Shown in pieces: positions 42,321-51,800 of a stretch of 64,000 nucleotides of DNA. The notes beneath the pieces are model-generated. The model was not told the DNA's origin. It saw nothing but the letters and a program-made list of their open reading frames with translations, and ran no database searches. The DNA comes from an uncultured Clostridia bacterium (GTDB taxonomy: Bacteria; Bacillota; Clostridia; Oscillospirales; Acutalibacteraceae). Each line of letters opens with the position of its first letter. The first letter of the stretch is position 1. The stretch is taken from contig CALWUW010000015.1 in the NCBI GenBank assembly GCA_944384815.1, positions 1 through 64,000 of the forward strand, read 5' to 3'. The translations under genes were made by a program, and so were the position numbers.

Positions 42321-43205
42321 ATGAAAAAAGTATTGGCTGTGCTTTTGGCTGGCTTGATGCTGTGCGGCGCAGTAGCCTGCAGCAACAACGGAGGAACCTC
42401 TTCCGCAGCGTCCGGCACCACTTCTTCCGGAAGCTCTTCTCAGGCAGAGGAATCCAAGAATGAAGAAATCAGCGGCATTGTAAAGACCGGCGGTTCCACT
42501 TCCGTAGAAAAGGTAATGAACGCTTTGATCTATCAGTTCCAGGGGAACAACCAGGGCGTAACCGTGAACTACGAAATGAACGGTTCCGGAGACGGAATCC
42601 AGGGCGTAATCGACGGCAAGTATGAGATCGGCCATTCCAGCCGTGATCTGAAGGACGAAGAGAAAGAGGCCGGCTTGGTAGGAACTCCCTACGCAGTGGA
42701 CGGCATCGCAGTTGTTATCCATCCGGACAACACCGTAGAAAACCTGACTCAGGAGCAGATCCTGAAGATTTACACCGGCGAGATCACCAACTGGAGCGAA
42801 GTAGGCGGCGCCGATGCTCCCATTACGGTTATCACCCGTGAGCCCGGCTCCGGCACCCGCAGCGCTTTCACCGAGATCGTAGGCATTGAAGAGATCGTTT
42901 CCACCGCTTCCGAGTGCAAAGACACCGGCGCTGTTCAGACGGCGGTTTCCCAGAACGCCAACGCCATCGGCTATATGTCCTTCTCCGATCTGGACGAAGA
43001 AATGGTGAAGGCTGTGAAGTATGAAGGCGTAGCTATCAGCACTGAAGCTCTGAAAGACAGCAGCTACAAACTCCAGCGTTCCTTCCTGCTGGTAACCAAA
43101 GAGGACGCGGAACTCTCCGCTGCGGCTCAGGCGTTTATCGACTTCATCCTCAGCGACGAAGGTCAGCAGCTGGTTGCGGATAACGCCCTGGTAACCGTGA
43201 AATAA
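42321..43205 (+). CDS. pstS: Phosphate-binding lipoprotein of the Pst transporter
   Basis: A 294-residue lipoprotein. The signal peptide MKKVLAVLLAGLMLCGAVACS has Cys20 as the lipid anchor, followed by a Ser-rich linker and a periplasmic-binding-type fold. Phosphate-contact segments include TGGSTSVEKVM, the GSGDGI loop (YEMNGSGDGIQGV), SSRDLKDEE and REPGSGTRSAF. It captures inorganic phosphate outside the membrane and delivers it to PstCA. First gene of the pst operon; ribosome binding site AAAGGAG. A hairpin (43248-43281) after it may stabilise or separate its mRNA. Confidence 0.96.
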   Translation: MKKVLAVLLAGLMLCGAVACSNNGGTSSAASGTTSSGSSSQAEESKNEEISGIVKTGGSTSVEKVMNALIYQFQGNNQGVTVNYEMNGSGDGIQGVIDGKYEIGHSSRDLKDEEKEAGLVGTPYAVDGIAVVIHPDNTVENLTQEQILKIYTGEITNWSEVGGADAPITVITREPGSGTRSAFTEIVGIEEIVSTASECKDTGAVQTAVSQNANAIGYMSFSDLDEEMVKAVKYEGVAISTEALKDSSYKLQRSFLLVTKEDAELSAAAQAFIDFILSDEGQQLVADNALVTVK

Positions 43206-43247
43206 GGATCCTTTCTGAAACTTTCCCATGACATAAACGGAAACTCG

Positions 43248-43281
43248 GGCATGCAGCGCTTGTCCGGGTTTTCCGCATGCC
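43248..43281 (+). other. Intercistronic hairpin after pstS
   Basis: GGCATGC / GCATGCC with a 20-base loop, in the 163-base gap between pstS and pstC, without a proper T tract. Such hairpins commonly protect the abundant binding-protein mRNA in transporter operons; partial termination is the alternative. Confidence 0.5.
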
Positions 43282-43368
43282 GGGAACTTTTGCAGGAAAC
43301 ATAGGGCCGGGCTCTTCTGCGGCGTCTGCAAAGAGACAGAGTCCGGCGATAGAAAGGTGGAAAACATA

Positions 43369-44286
43369 GTGCGGACAACGGGAAATTCCCAAACTTCCTC
43401 CGTGCACGGAAAAGCCCATACCAAGGCCATGGCTGAACGAATCATGGGTATGATCTTTTTTGTCTGCGGATTGATCGCTGTGATCAGCGTAATTTTTATC
43501 TCCCTGTATATGCTTTTATCCGGCGGCCCGGCGATTTTCAAAATCGGCCCGGCGGAGTTCCTTTTGGGAACCGATTGGGATCCTGAAAATGAAGTGTTTG
43601 GGATCCTTCCTATGATTCTGGCCTCTGTTGTGGCAACATTGGCGGCAGTGCTGATCGCGGTTCCCATCGGCGTGCTCACGGCTGTGTTCCTTTCCCATAT
43701 TGCCCAGAAACGTCTGGCGGGAATCGTTCGTCCTATGGTGGACTTGCTTTCCGGAATCCCCTCGGTGGTGTACGGCCTTTTGGGAGCCATTTTGATCGTG
43801 CCCCTGATTTTCCGGCTGCAGGAAAGCCTGTCCATGCCTACAGGAGGATGTCTGCTGTCCGCCATTATCGTGTTGGTGATCATGATCCTTCCCACCATTA
43901 TCAGCGTCAGTGAAACCGCTTTGCGGGCAGTTCCCGCTTCTTATTACGAAGCGTCCATGGGATTGGGAGCTTCCAAGATCCAGAGCATTTTCCGGGCAGT
44001 GCTTCCGGCGGCCAGAAGCGGCATCGTAGCCGGAATGGTGCTGGGAACCGGGCGCGCCATCGGCGAGACCATGGCGGTGATGATGGTAGCAGGAAACGCG
44101 GTAATCATGCCGGAACTTTTGAAACCGGTGCGGCTGCTTACAGTCAGCATTCCTTTTGAATGGGCCTATTCCAGCGGCATTCACAGAGAAGCTCTGTTTG
44201 GAGTAGGATTGGTTCTGTTTGTGTTTATTATGATTATCAACTTTACCTTAAATGGGATCCTGAAAAAAGGAGGGAAAGCGGAATGA
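43369..44286 (+). CDS. pstC: Phosphate ABC transporter permease PstC
   Basis: A 305-residue permease with six hydrophobic spans and the ABC-permease EAA-like loop (YYEASMGLGASKIQSIFRAVLPAARSGIVAG). VLGTGRAIGETMAVMMVAG is the PstC/PstA signature. The start is GTG 43369, 8 bases after AAGGTGG; an earlier GTG at 43357 overlaps that site. It overlaps pstA by 4 bases. Forms the membrane channel with PstA. Confidence 0.94.
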   Translation: MRTTGNSQTSSVHGKAHTKAMAERIMGMIFFVCGLIAVISVIFISLYMLLSGGPAIFKIGPAEFLLGTDWDPENEVFGILPMILASVVATLAAVLIAVPIGVLTAVFLSHIAQKRLAGIVRPMVDLLSGIPSVVYGLLGAILIVPLIFRLQESLSMPTGGCLLSAIIVLVIMILPTIISVSETALRAVPASYYEASMGLGASKIQSIFRAVLPAARSGIVAGMVLGTGRAIGETMAVMMVAGNAVIMPELLKPVRLLTVSIPFEWAYSSGIHREALFGVGLVLFVFIMIINFTLNGILKKGGKAE

Positions 44287-45179
44287 AGACAGCCAAAACA
44301 GAAGGTTCGTCCGGGTCTCTGATGAAAAAACGTCGTCGTCCCGGAGATATGATTTTGTATGCCTTGATTTACTTTTTCTCCGCGGCCATTCTTTGCATGG
44401 TTCTCTACTTTGTGGGATACATTTTATGGGAAGGTCTGCCTATGCTGACGCCGCAATTTCTCACATCGGCGCCCAACCCCATTGAACATACGGAGGGAAT
44501 TCTTCCTGCGTTGATCAATACTTCTTACATCATTCTTCTTTCTTTGCTGATCTCCGTGCCCATTGGCGTGGGAGGAGCGGTTTATCTCAATGAGTACGCG
44601 AAAAACAAGCGGCTGATCCGTGTGATCGAGTTTACAACGGAGACCCTGGCCGGAATTCCTTCCATTATTTTCGGTGTTTTCGGTTACGTGTTTTTCTGCA
44701 CGGCGCTGAATCTGAAGGTTTCCCTGGTTTCCGGCGCATTGACCCTGACGCTGATGGTGCTTCCCACTATTATCCGAACCATGCAGGAAGCGCTGAAGGC
44801 GGTCCCCAAAAGTTACCGGGAAGGCGCCGCGGGCTTGGGCGCCGCTAAATGGTATACCATCCGCACTATTCTTCTTCCCGCATCCCTGCCCGGTTTGGTT
44901 ACTTCCGTGATCCTGGCGGTGGGGCGTATTGTGGGAGAATCCGCTGCTTTGATCCTTGTGGCGGGAGGCGCCGCCATTTATATGCCCCGGGGAAATCTGT
45001 TTGAACAGCTGATGAGCTCCGGCGGCACTTTGTCTGTGGAACTTTACCGGTATTCCTACTCCCAGGGAAAAAACGACGTGGGATTTGGGATCGCCGCCGT
45101 ATTGATGCTGATCGTTTTGCTGCTGAATTTAGTGACCCGCTATATCAGCCGCCGGCTGGAAAAAAAGTATCAGAAATAG
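44283..45179 (+). CDS. pstA: Phosphate ABC transporter permease PstA
   Basis: A 298-residue permease. A basic N-terminus (KKRRRPGD) precedes about six hydrophobic spans, with the conserved coupling loop [31 protein letters not shown] and [19 protein letters not shown]. It starts at the ATG overlapping the pstC stop (ATGA). Partner of PstC in the inner membrane. Confidence 0.94.
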   Translation: MKTAKTEGSSGSLMKKRRRPGDMILYALIYFFSAAILCMVLYFVGYILWEGLPMLTPQFLTSAPNPIEHTEGILPALINTSYIILLSLLISVPIGVGGAVYLNEYAKNKRLIRVIEFTTETLAGIPSIIFGVFGYVFFCTALNLKVSLVSGALTLTLMVLPTIIRTMQEALKAVPKSYREGAAGLGAAKWYTIRTILLPASLPGLVTSVILAVGRIVGESAALILVAGGAAIYMPRGNLFEQLMSSGGTLSVELYRYSYSQGKNDVGFGIAAVLMLIVLLLNLVTRYISRRLEKKYQK

Positions 45180-45189
45180 GAGAGAGAAT

Positions 45190-45945
45190 ATGGAAAGTAA
45201 ATTATATTCCCGGGATCTGCATTTGTATTACGGGGACAATCACGCGCTGAAAGGAATCAGCCTGGACATAAAGGAAAATCAGATCACCGCCTTTATCGGA
45301 CCCAGCGGATGCGGAAAATCCACCTTTTTAAAGACTCTGAACCGTATGAATGATCTGGTGCCCAATGTAAAAATTTCCGGCCAGGTGATTTTGGACGGTG
45401 AGGACATTTACGCCAAGGAAGTGGACGTGACGCTTTTGCGGAAAAAGGTGGGCATGGTTTTCCAAAGCCCCAATCCCTTCCCTATGAGCATTTACGATAA
45501 TATCGCTTACGGCCCCCGGCTTCACGGGATCCGCAAACGTGTGCAGCTGGATGAGATCGTGGAAAAAAGCCTGAAGGGAGCGGCCATCTGGGATGAAGTG
45601 AAAGATCGGCTGAAGAAGTCGGCTTTGGGGCTTTCCGGCGGCCAGCAGCAGCGGCTTTGCATCGCCCGGGCTTTGGCTGTGGAGCCGGAGATCCTTTTGA
45701 TGGATGAACCCACTTCTGCGCTGGATCCTATTTCCACCATGAAGATTGAGGAACTGATGGCGGAGCTGAAAGAAAAGTATACCGTGGCTATTGTGACCCA
45801 CAATATGCAGCAGGCCGCCCGTATTTCCGATTATACCGCCTTTTTCCTGGTAGGAGAGATGGTGGAATTCGGCAAGACGGACCAGATGTTCTCCATGCCC
45901 AAGGATAAGCGCACGGAAGATTATATTACCGGGAGGTTCGGATAA
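45190..45945 (+). CDS. pstB: Phosphate ABC transporter ATP-binding protein PstB
   Basis: A 251-residue ABC ATPase. Walker A is GPSGCGKST at about 37-45, the signature motif [16 protein letters not shown], Walker [14 protein letters not shown], and the switch His in [18 protein letters not shown]. The [14 protein letters not shown] segment after Walker A is typical of PstB. It hydrolyses ATP to drive phosphate import. Its TAA overlaps the phoU start by one base. Confidence 0.96.
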   Translation: MESKLYSRDLHLYYGDNHALKGISLDIKENQITAFIGPSGCGKSTFLKTLNRMNDLVPNVKISGQVILDGEDIYAKEVDVTLLRKKVGMVFQSPNPFPMSIYDNIAYGPRLHGIRKRVQLDEIVEKSLKGAAIWDEVKDRLKKSALGLSGGQQQRLCIARALAVEPEILLMDEPTSALDPISTMKIEELMAELKEKYTVAIVTHNMQQAARISDYTAFFLVGEMVEFGKTDQMFSMPKDKRTEDYITGRFG

Positions 45946-46607
45946 TGAGAAATCGCTTTGATGAACAGCTGGAGCAGCTGCATGTGGAAATCATAAAAAT
46001 GGGTGCTCTTTGCGAGACGGCCATCTCTGCGGCAGCCCAGTGCCTGCAAAAAGAGGAAAAGGAGCTTCAGCGCCAGGTGTTTTCCACTGACGCGGAGATC
46101 GACGAAAAGGAAAAGGAGATCGAATCCCTTTGCCTGCGGCTTTTGCTGCATCAGCAGCCGGTTGCCGGGGATCTGCGGCGCATTTCCGCCGCCATGAAAA
46201 TGATCTCCGATATGGAGCGAATCGGCGATCAGGCGGCGGACATTGCGGAACTGGCGCCGTATATCGTGCAGAAAAATCTCAGCGGACGGGTGAAGATCGT
46301 GGACATGGCCCGGGCGGCTGTGGGAATGGTTACGGACAGCGTGGAAGCTTTCGTCCGTTCCGATCTGGCTCTGGCGGAAAAGGTGATCGAAGAGGATGAC
46401 GCCGTGGATGCCTTGTTTGACCAGATAAAGGAAGAGATCATAGAGCAGATCCGCCGGCAGGACGTGGACGCAAAGGTATCCATGGATCTTCTGATGGCGG
46501 CCAAGTATCTGGAGCGGATCGGGGATCACGCAGTGAATGTGGCGGAATGGGTGCAGTATTCCATCACCGGCGTGCATAAAAGCAATGAACATCATCCGGA
46601 TTTGTGA
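45945..46607 (+). CDS. phoU: Phosphate signalling complex protein PhoU
   Basis: A 220-residue all-helical protein made of two PhoU repeats; conserved acidic, metal-binding segments are MKMISDMERIGDQAADIAE and MAAKYLERIGDHAVNVAEW. PhoU links the Pst transporter to the PhoR kinase and keeps the phosphate regulon off when phosphate is plentiful. It is encoded between the transporter and the two-component pair it connects. Confidence 0.95.
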   Translation: MRNRFDEQLEQLHVEIIKMGALCETAISAAAQCLQKEEKELQRQVFSTDAEIDEKEKEIESLCLRLLLHQQPVAGDLRRISAAMKMISDMERIGDQAADIAELAPYIVQKNLSGRVKIVDMARAAVGMVTDSVEAFVRSDLALAEKVIEEDDAVDALFDQIKEEIIEQIRRQDVDAKVSMDLLMAAKYLERIGDHAVNVAEWVQYSITGVHKSNEHHPDL

Positions 46608-46643
46608 TACAATACAGGAAAAGAAAAAAATGAGGTGAATGCC

Positions 46644-47336
46644 ATGGGGCGCCGAATCTACCTGGTGGAAGACGACGGAAGCATCCGGGAATTGGTGACA
46701 TATACATTAAACAGCCAGGGAATGGAAGCGGAAGGATTCGCCCAGCCTTCCGCCTTTTGGGAAGCAATGAAAAAAGAAAAACCCGCTCTGGTTCTTCTGG
46801 ACATTATGCTGCCGGAGGAAGATGGGCTGAGCATTTTAAAACGGCTTCGGTCGGATCCGGGAACCCAGAAACTTCCTGTGATCCTGCTGACGGCCAAAGG
46901 AAGCGAGTACGATACGGTTTTGGGTCTGGACAGCGGCGCGGACGATTATATTCCCAAGCCTTTCCGCATGATGGAGCTGCTTTCCCGAATCCGGGCGCTT
47001 TTGCGACGGACGGAGGAATCTCCCTTGCTGGAATACCGCTTAGGGGATTTGTATGTCTGCCCGGCGCAGCATATCGTAAAAGTAAACGGAGAAACCGTTA
47101 CGCTGACTTTGAAGGAATTTGAGCTGCTTTGTCTCTTTTTATCGGATCCGGAAACGGTTTTTACCCGCTCTCAGCTTCTGGACCGCATTTGGGGCTATTC
47201 CTTCGGAGGAGAAAGCCGTACGGTGGATGTGCATATCCGTACACTGCGGCAAAAATTAGGTGCGGCCGGAGACGCCATTGAGACCGTGCGGGGCATTGGC
47301 TATAAATTGAGAAGAACAGAGAGGGAAGGCGCATGA
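46644..47336 (+). CDS. Response regulator, PhoB/PhoP-type (OmpR family)
   Basis: A 230-residue response regulator. The receiver domain has the acidic pair near residue 10, phosphoacceptor Asp53 (LVLLDIMLPEEDG) and Lys in IPKPFRMMELL. The winged-helix output domain starts at about 130 (LTLKEFELLCLF, SRTVDVHIRTLRQKLG). Directly after phoU and overlapping the kinase gene, it is the phosphate-regulon regulator by context, equivalent to phoP/phoB. I chose ATG 46644, six bases after GAGGTG, over the GTG at 46635, which would consume that site. The TT(T/A)ACA repeats before pstS are its likely targets. Confidence 0.92.
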   Translation: MGRRIYLVEDDGSIRELVTYTLNSQGMEAEGFAQPSAFWEAMKKEKPALVLLDIMLPEEDGLSILKRLRSDPGTQKLPVILLTAKGSEYDTVLGLDSGADDYIPKPFRMMELLSRIRALLRRTEESPLLEYRLGDLYVCPAQHIVKVNGETVTLTLKEFELLCLFLSDPETVFTRSQLLDRIWGYSFGGESRTVDVHIRTLRQKLGAAGDAIETVRGIGYKLRRTEREGA

Positions 47337-48997
47337 CAAAACGGATTTTTTCCGCCATTGTAGGCGTGAGCGCGTTGGTGGTTGCGCTGGGCATGGCTCT
47401 GGTGGTGGGCGTGTTATACGGCCATTTCAGCGGTCAGCTGGAAAAGGAGCTGGAGAAAGAAGCCAGATACCTGGCTGTGGCCGTGGAAAACGGCGGAGCC
47501 GAAGTTTTGGAGGCTTTAACCGGGCAGCAGGAACGCATTACCCTGATCCAGGAAGATGGGACCGTGCTGTATGATAACCGGGCTTCTGTAGGTTCTATGG
47601 AAAATCACAAGGACCGGAAGGAATTTCAGGATGCTTTAAAATACGGATCCGGAAAGGATTCCCGGCAGTCCGATACCTTGTCGGAGCAAACGGTTTATTA
47701 TGCGCTGCGGCTGAAGGATAACACCGTTCTTCGGGTTTCCAGCACACAGTATAGCGTGCTCTCTATTTTGTACGGTTTGCTGCAGCCTATTGCCTGCGTG
47801 ATTGTAGTGCTGTTGGTGGTGGCGGGGCTGGTGGCTTCCAAAGCCTCTAAAAAGATCGTGGAGCCTATCAACCGCATGGATTTGGATCATCCGGAAACCA
47901 CGGAGGCATATGATGAAGTGGCTCCCCTTCTCACCAAGATCCTTCATCAGAAACGCACCATCCGGGAGCAGCTTTTGGAAGCCAAAAGGCGGCAGGAACA
48001 GTTTGCTTTGATCACGGAAAATATGGAAGAAGGCCTTTTGGTAATCGACTCCAAAACGGAATTGCTTTCCTGCAATTCCAGCGCCCTGCGGCTTCTGGGG
48101 GGCAAGCGCTTGCCGGACCCCCAAAGTGTCCTGGCGCTGAATCGCAGCGAACCATTCCGAAAAGCGGTGGAAACTGTGCTTCAGGGCAATCACGAGATCC
48201 TTTCCATTCCCCTGGGAGGAAAGGTTTGCCGGCTGATCGTTAATCCCGTCTTCCGGGAAAAGGAAGTTACGGGAGCTGTTCTTCTTCTTTTGGACATCAC
48301 CGAGAAAACCTGCCGGGAAGATCTGCGCAGGGAGTTTACGGCCAATGTTTCCCATGAGCTGAAAACGCCGCTGACTTCTATCTCCGGCTTTGCGGAGATC
48401 CTTCGTGACGGTTTGGTGAAAACCCAGGATGTGGAGCGCATTGGAGACCGGATCTTTACGGAAGCGCAGCGTCTGATTACCCTAGTGAACGACGTGATCA
48501 AAATTTCCCAACTGGATGAAGGCTGCATTCCCTATGAAAAGGAAACGGTGAATTTGTACCGGATGGGCCAGGAAATTTTGGAACGCCTGCAAAGTGAAGC
48601 GGAAAAAGCGGATGTAACGCTGCATTTGGAAGGCGGCCAGGCGGAGCTGGTCAGCGTGCCCTCTATTTTGGAGGAGATTCTCTTTAATCTGTGCGATAAT
48701 GCCGTCAAGTATAACCGGCCGGGCGGAAGCGTGACCCTGAGCGTAAAAGAAACGGAAAAAGGCACGGAAGTGTTGGTTACGGATACGGGGATCGGAATTC
48801 CGGCTTCCCAGCGGGACCGGATCTTTGAGCGGTTTTACCGGGTGGATAAAAGCCACTCCAAGGAGATCGGCGGTACAGGATTGGGACTGTCCATCGTTAA
48901 ACATGGAGCGGCCTACCTGGGGGCGGAGATCTCTCTGGAAAGCGTGGAAGGCTCCGGCAGCACATTCCGGTTGTTCTGGCCGGATACGGCGGAATAA
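47333..48997 (+). CDS. phoR: Sensor histidine kinase PhoR
   Basis: A 554-residue membrane kinase. It has an N-terminal transmembrane helix (about 8-30), an extracellular domain of about 110 residues, a second helix (SILYGLLQPIACVIVVLLVVAGLVA), a linker, a PAS-like domain (about 220-325), the phosphoacceptor His341 in ANVSHELKTPLTS, and an ATPase domain with the N, G1 and G2 boxes (NLCDNAVKYN, DTGIGIP, GTGLGLSIVKHGA). The order matches PhoR-type kinases. It starts at the ATG overlapping the regulator stop (ATGA), so kinase and regulator are coupled. Probably senses phosphate status through PhoU/Pst. Confidence 0.93.
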   Translation: MTKRIFSAIVGVSALVVALGMALVVGVLYGHFSGQLEKELEKEARYLAVAVENGGAEVLEALTGQQERITLIQEDGTVLYDNRASVGSMENHKDRKEFQDALKYGSGKDSRQSDTLSEQTVYYALRLKDNTVLRVSSTQYSVLSILYGLLQPIACVIVVLLVVAGLVASKASKKIVEPINRMDLDHPETTEAYDEVAPLLTKILHQKRTIREQLLEAKRRQEQFALITENMEEGLLVIDSKTELLSCNSSALRLLGGKRLPDPQSVLALNRSEPFRKAVETVLQGNHEILSIPLGGKVCRLIVNPVFREKEVTGAVLLLLDITEKTCREDLRREFTANVSHELKTPLTSISGFAEILRDGLVKTQDVERIGDRIFTEAQRLITLVNDVIKISQLDEGCIPYEKETVNLYRMGQEILERLQSEAEKADVTLHLEGGQAELVSVPSILEEILFNLCDNAVKYNRPGGSVTLSVKETEKGTEVLVTDTGIGIPASQRDRIFERFYRVDKSHSKEIGGTGLGLSIVKHGAAYLGAEISLESVEGSGSTFRLFWPDTAE

Positions 48998-49027
48998 AGA
49001 AGAAAGTAAAAGGCAAAACAAAGAGCA

Positions 49028-49079
49028 AGATCCCTCTCTATGGAAAGTGGGTTTCCTTAGAGAGGGATCTATTTTTTTT
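49028..49079 (+). terminator. Terminator after phoR
   Basis: AGATCCCTCTCTA / TAGAGAGGGATCT with a 17-base loop that can pair further, followed by seven or eight T residues. Confidence 0.88.
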
Positions 49080-49515
49080 AGAAAAGTATCTGTGGAAAAT
49101 CGGAAGGAAGCGTAGGAGAGCGTAGAAAGACAGCCTTTTAGGAAAGCTTTAGGAAAGCAGGAAATGGTAAAAGCTTGCGGGAAGAGGGGAGAGAGGGACT
49201 GCACAACTGCGGAATTTTAAAGAGGTTCCTAATGAAAAGCACTGCCATGAATGATAAATGACAAGTGATACGTGACAAGTGATAAGCAGGAAGCAAAAAA
49301 GGCAAGCAGAAAATCAGTAAAGTGATAAGCAGAAAAGCGACAAAGCCGTAAAACAGTAAAACAGTAAGACAGTCAGCGGTAGCGGCAAATAAGCAGGCAT
49401 CACCCCAGGCAAACCGTAAACCGCAAGCGGCACACATCTCAAATGGTAAGGCGGGCGCAAGCCGAATCAGGTTGAAAAAGAAGCACGCTTACCGCATACC
49501 TACACACGGGGAACT
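49080..49515. repeat. Long intergenic tract of degenerate short-period repeats
   Basis: No gene is supported here. The stretch is made of related A-rich words: AGGAAAGC and GGAAGCG units (49100-49165), an AAGTGATA/ACGTGACA series (about 49250-49285), AAGCAGAAAA and AAAACAGTAAGACAGT units (49300-49375), then a part rich in AAACCGTAAACCGCAAGCGG. The units are 8-12 bases, imperfect and not separated by unique spacers, so this is not a CRISPR array. Confidence 0.65.
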
Positions 49516-49516
49516 A

Positions 49517-49558
49517 AGAAAAAACAGCCTGTATTCGCTATAAAGCGGATACAGGCTG
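49517..49558 (-). terminator. Terminator of the antiporter gene
   Basis: On the minus strand CAGCCTGTATCCGCT / AGCGAATACAGGCTG is followed by six T residues, about 70 bases past the stop at 49629. Confidence 0.85.
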
Positions 49559-49628
49559 AACGTTTAGGAAAAATGGCGCTCTCTCATCGAAGAACGTCAG
49601 AAGATACAGAAAAGAAAACCTAACAGAT

Positions 49629-50858
49629 TTACGCTTGAGCACTTTCCGGCGTCAGGACCTCAGGGGCTTTCGTGTCCGGCGTATCGCTGGGCGTTTCGCC
49701 CCGATAGAGGATCTTCAGCAGAATAGGCGTGGCAATGGAGGAAACCATGATCAGCAGGATCACAGAGGTAAAGTACACCGGATCCATCATTCCCACAGCC
49801 AAACCTTTCTGAGAAACGATCAAAGCCACTTCGCCTCGGGTCATCATTCCTATGCCGACCTTCAGGGAATCCTTATTGCTGAACCGGCAGAGTTTCGCCA
49901 CCAGTCCGCAGCCAATGATCTTGCCCACCAGGGCCACCAGAATAAAGCAAAGAGAAAACAGCAGGATCTCCGGCGTCAGGCCGTCAATGGTGGTTTTCAG
50001 ACCAATGCTGGCAAAAAACACTGGGCCGAACAGCATGTAAGAGCTGACATCCATCTTTCTGGCAATGTATTTGGAATCCTGCACGCTGCACAGGATAATA
50101 CCGGCCAGATAAGCACCGGTGATATCGGCAATGCCGAAAAATTTCTCCGCCATATAGGAGAGCAGGAAGCAAAGAGCCAGCCCATAGATGGGGGTACGGC
50201 GATGATGAGGATACCGGTTGCTCATAAATTTGAAGAAGAAGTAGAATACAATGCCCAGTACCGCGCTAATCACAAAGAACAGAAGGGTGTTGACGATTAC
50301 CATTCCAGGCTGAGAATCGGGGTTCTTAAAGCCGATTACAAAGGTCAGCACGATAATGCCGATAACATCGTCTATAATGGCCGCGCTGACAATGGTGGTT
50401 CCCACTTTTCCTTTCAGATGCCCCAATTCCCGAAGGGATTGTACCGTGATGCTTACGGAGGTAGCGGTCATAATGGTGCCGATAAAGACAGCGCGGTAAA
50501 ATCCGTCCGTTCCCACGGCATCCCAGCCGTAAAAGCAGCCGTAAAGCACAGATCCCATAACCAGAGGGAGAAACACACCGGCACAGGCAACCAAAAACGC
50601 GATGGGTCCCGTTTTCAGAAGATCCCGAATGTCCGTTTCCAAACCGGCCAGGAACATTAGGAGCACCACGCCGATCTCCGCCATGCGGGTCAAAAAGTCA
50701 TTTTGTGCCACCAAGCCCAAGACGCTGGGGCCGATGATCAAGCCGGCAATGATCTCTCCTACCACTTGGGGAGCGTGAAGTTTTCCTGCCAGCAGGCCAA
50801 AGCATTTGGCGGCAACGATAATGATCGCCAAATCCTTGAAAATTTCAATTGTTTCCAT
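49629..50858 (-). CDS. Cation:proton antiporter, CPA2 family
   Basis: A 409-residue integral membrane protein with about 12 spans, typical of CPA2 (KefB/NapA-like) Na+(K+)/H+ antiporters. Family segments are VVGEIIAGLIIGPSVLGLV at the N-terminus, MFLAGLETDI, and ISAAIIDDVIGIIVL with the paired Asp residues that carry ions and protons. No C-terminal TrkA-N regulatory domain is present, only a short hydrophilic tail. It exchanges monovalent cations for protons. Divergent from a Crp-family regulator gene with a palindrome between them. Confidence 0.92.
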   Translation of the reverse strand: METIEIFKDLAIIIVAAKCFGLLAGKLHAPQVVGEIIAGLIIGPSVLGLVAQNDFLTRMAEIGVVLLMFLAGLETDIRDLLKTGPIAFLVACAGVFLPLVMGSVLYGCFYGWDAVGTDGFYRAVFIGTIMTATSVSITVQSLRELGHLKGKVGTTIVSAAIIDDVIGIIVLTFVIGFKNPDSQPGMVIVNTLLFFVISAVLGIVFYFFFKFMSNRYPHHRRTPIYGLALCFLLSYMAEKFFGIADITGAYLAGIILCSVQDSKYIARKMDVSSYMLFGPVFFASIGLKTTIDGLTPEILLFSLCFILVALVGKIIGCGLVAKLCRFSNKDSLKVGIGMMTRGEVALIVSQKGLAVGMMDPVYFTSVILLIMVSSIATPILLKILYRGETPSDTPDTKAPEVLTPESAQA

Positions 50859-50929
50859 AATCGTAATCCCTGCCTCTGTCTACATCATTTATTTCTAGGC
50901 TAGTGTATCACCCGGCGGCCATAAAAAAA

Positions 50930-50943
50930 GTTGCCATGGCAAC
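50930..50943. promoter_or_regulatory. 14-bp palindrome in antiporter/Crp-family gap
   Basis: GTTGCCATGGCAAC is a perfect palindrome, 15 bases before a TATAAT (50959-50964) that would serve the Crp-family gene. It overlaps the -35 zone of that promoter, and lies about 75 bases from the antiporter start. A plausible operator for the regulator encoded next to it. Confidence 0.55.
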
Positions 50944-51017
50944 AATCGTGTGCTATGCTATAATAAATATTTGTAAAAGGATCCTTTGAATTTTTAGATA
51001 TTTTGCGGAGGCAGTAT

Positions 51018-51671
51018 ATGTGGACCCACAGATTGTTTGCCGGAATCCCAGAAAAAGATGTTTCTTCTTTGCTGCTGCAAATGGAGGCGTACACCCGAAG
51101 TTTTCGAAAAGGGGAGTACATTGTTTTGCAGGGGACCCCTGTTCATACATTGGGCCTGTTGCTTTCCGGAAGAGCGTTTATGGAGAAAGAAGATTTTCTG
51201 GGAAAAATCTATCTGTATTCCGAAGTCAGCCGTGAAGACCCTTGGGGAGTGAGCCTTTTATATCCGGCCCCCGGGGGCAGTGAATTCAGCTGCCGGGCCA
51301 TTACCCCCTGCACGTTTTTGTTTATTCCGTATCCCCGCTTTACGGTGTCCACAAAAGAAGGAAGTGCGTGGGGGGCGGTTTTGCTGCAAAATTTTGTTAA
51401 GGTGGCCATGCTCCAGAACCATATTTTACTGGAAAAATTAAACCTGCTTTCCCGCCGTTCCCTGCGGGAGAGAATTTATCTGTATTTTTACAAATTGGCT
51501 AAGACACAATCCGGAGAAGGGGTGGCTTCGCCTTTGAACCGCACGGAGCTGGCGGAATTTCTCTGTGTCAATCGGAGCGCGTTATCCCGGGAATTGTTTC
51601 GGATGCAGGAGGAAGGAATTTTGCGGATCCAGAGGAATGTGTATTTTATTCGATTTCCCTGGGCCCCATGA
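51018..51671 (+). CDS. Crp/Fnr family transcriptional regulator
   Basis: A 217-residue regulator. A cyclic-nucleotide-binding-like beta-roll (LFAGIPEKDVSSLLLQMEAYTRSFRKGEYIVLQGTPVHTLGLLLSGRAFMEKED) precedes a C-terminal winged helix-turn-helix (LNRTELAEFLCVNRSALSRELFRMQEEGILRI). The ligand-binding Arg/Ser set of true cAMP receptors is not evident and there is no Fnr-type Cys cluster, so the signal is unknown. Start ATG 51018, with GGAGG 7 bases upstream. It probably controls itself and the divergent antiporter; the NhaC antiporter downstream may also respond. Confidence 0.88.
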   Translation: MWTHRLFAGIPEKDVSSLLLQMEAYTRSFRKGEYIVLQGTPVHTLGLLLSGRAFMEKEDFLGKIYLYSEVSREDPWGVSLLYPAPGGSEFSCRAITPCTFLFIPYPRFTVSTKEGSAWGAVLLQNFVKVAMLQNHILLEKLNLLSRRSLRERIYLYFYKLAKTQSGEGVASPLNRTELAEFLCVNRSALSRELFRMQEEGILRIQRNVYFIRFPWAP

Positions 51672-51800
51672 CAGGGCCGGCGCCTTTTTTCAAAGAAACA
51701 GGATTCCAGGGGAAATAACTGTTCTTTTTCGTTTTTTCTGGTATACTGTAGAAAACCGTTGCGGACAAGGTGGGGAAATTTTGCTTGAGGAGGGACCAAT

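Noticed and set aside
42255-43898. Antisense open frame of 547 codons across pstS and pstC
   Set aside because: It crosses the pst promoter and two well-defined genes in reverse, with no domain of its own.
49250-49380. Possible CRISPR array in the repeat-rich tract after phoR
   Set aside because: Units are 8-12 bases, imperfect, and run into each other without unique spacers of constant length; no cas genes are present.
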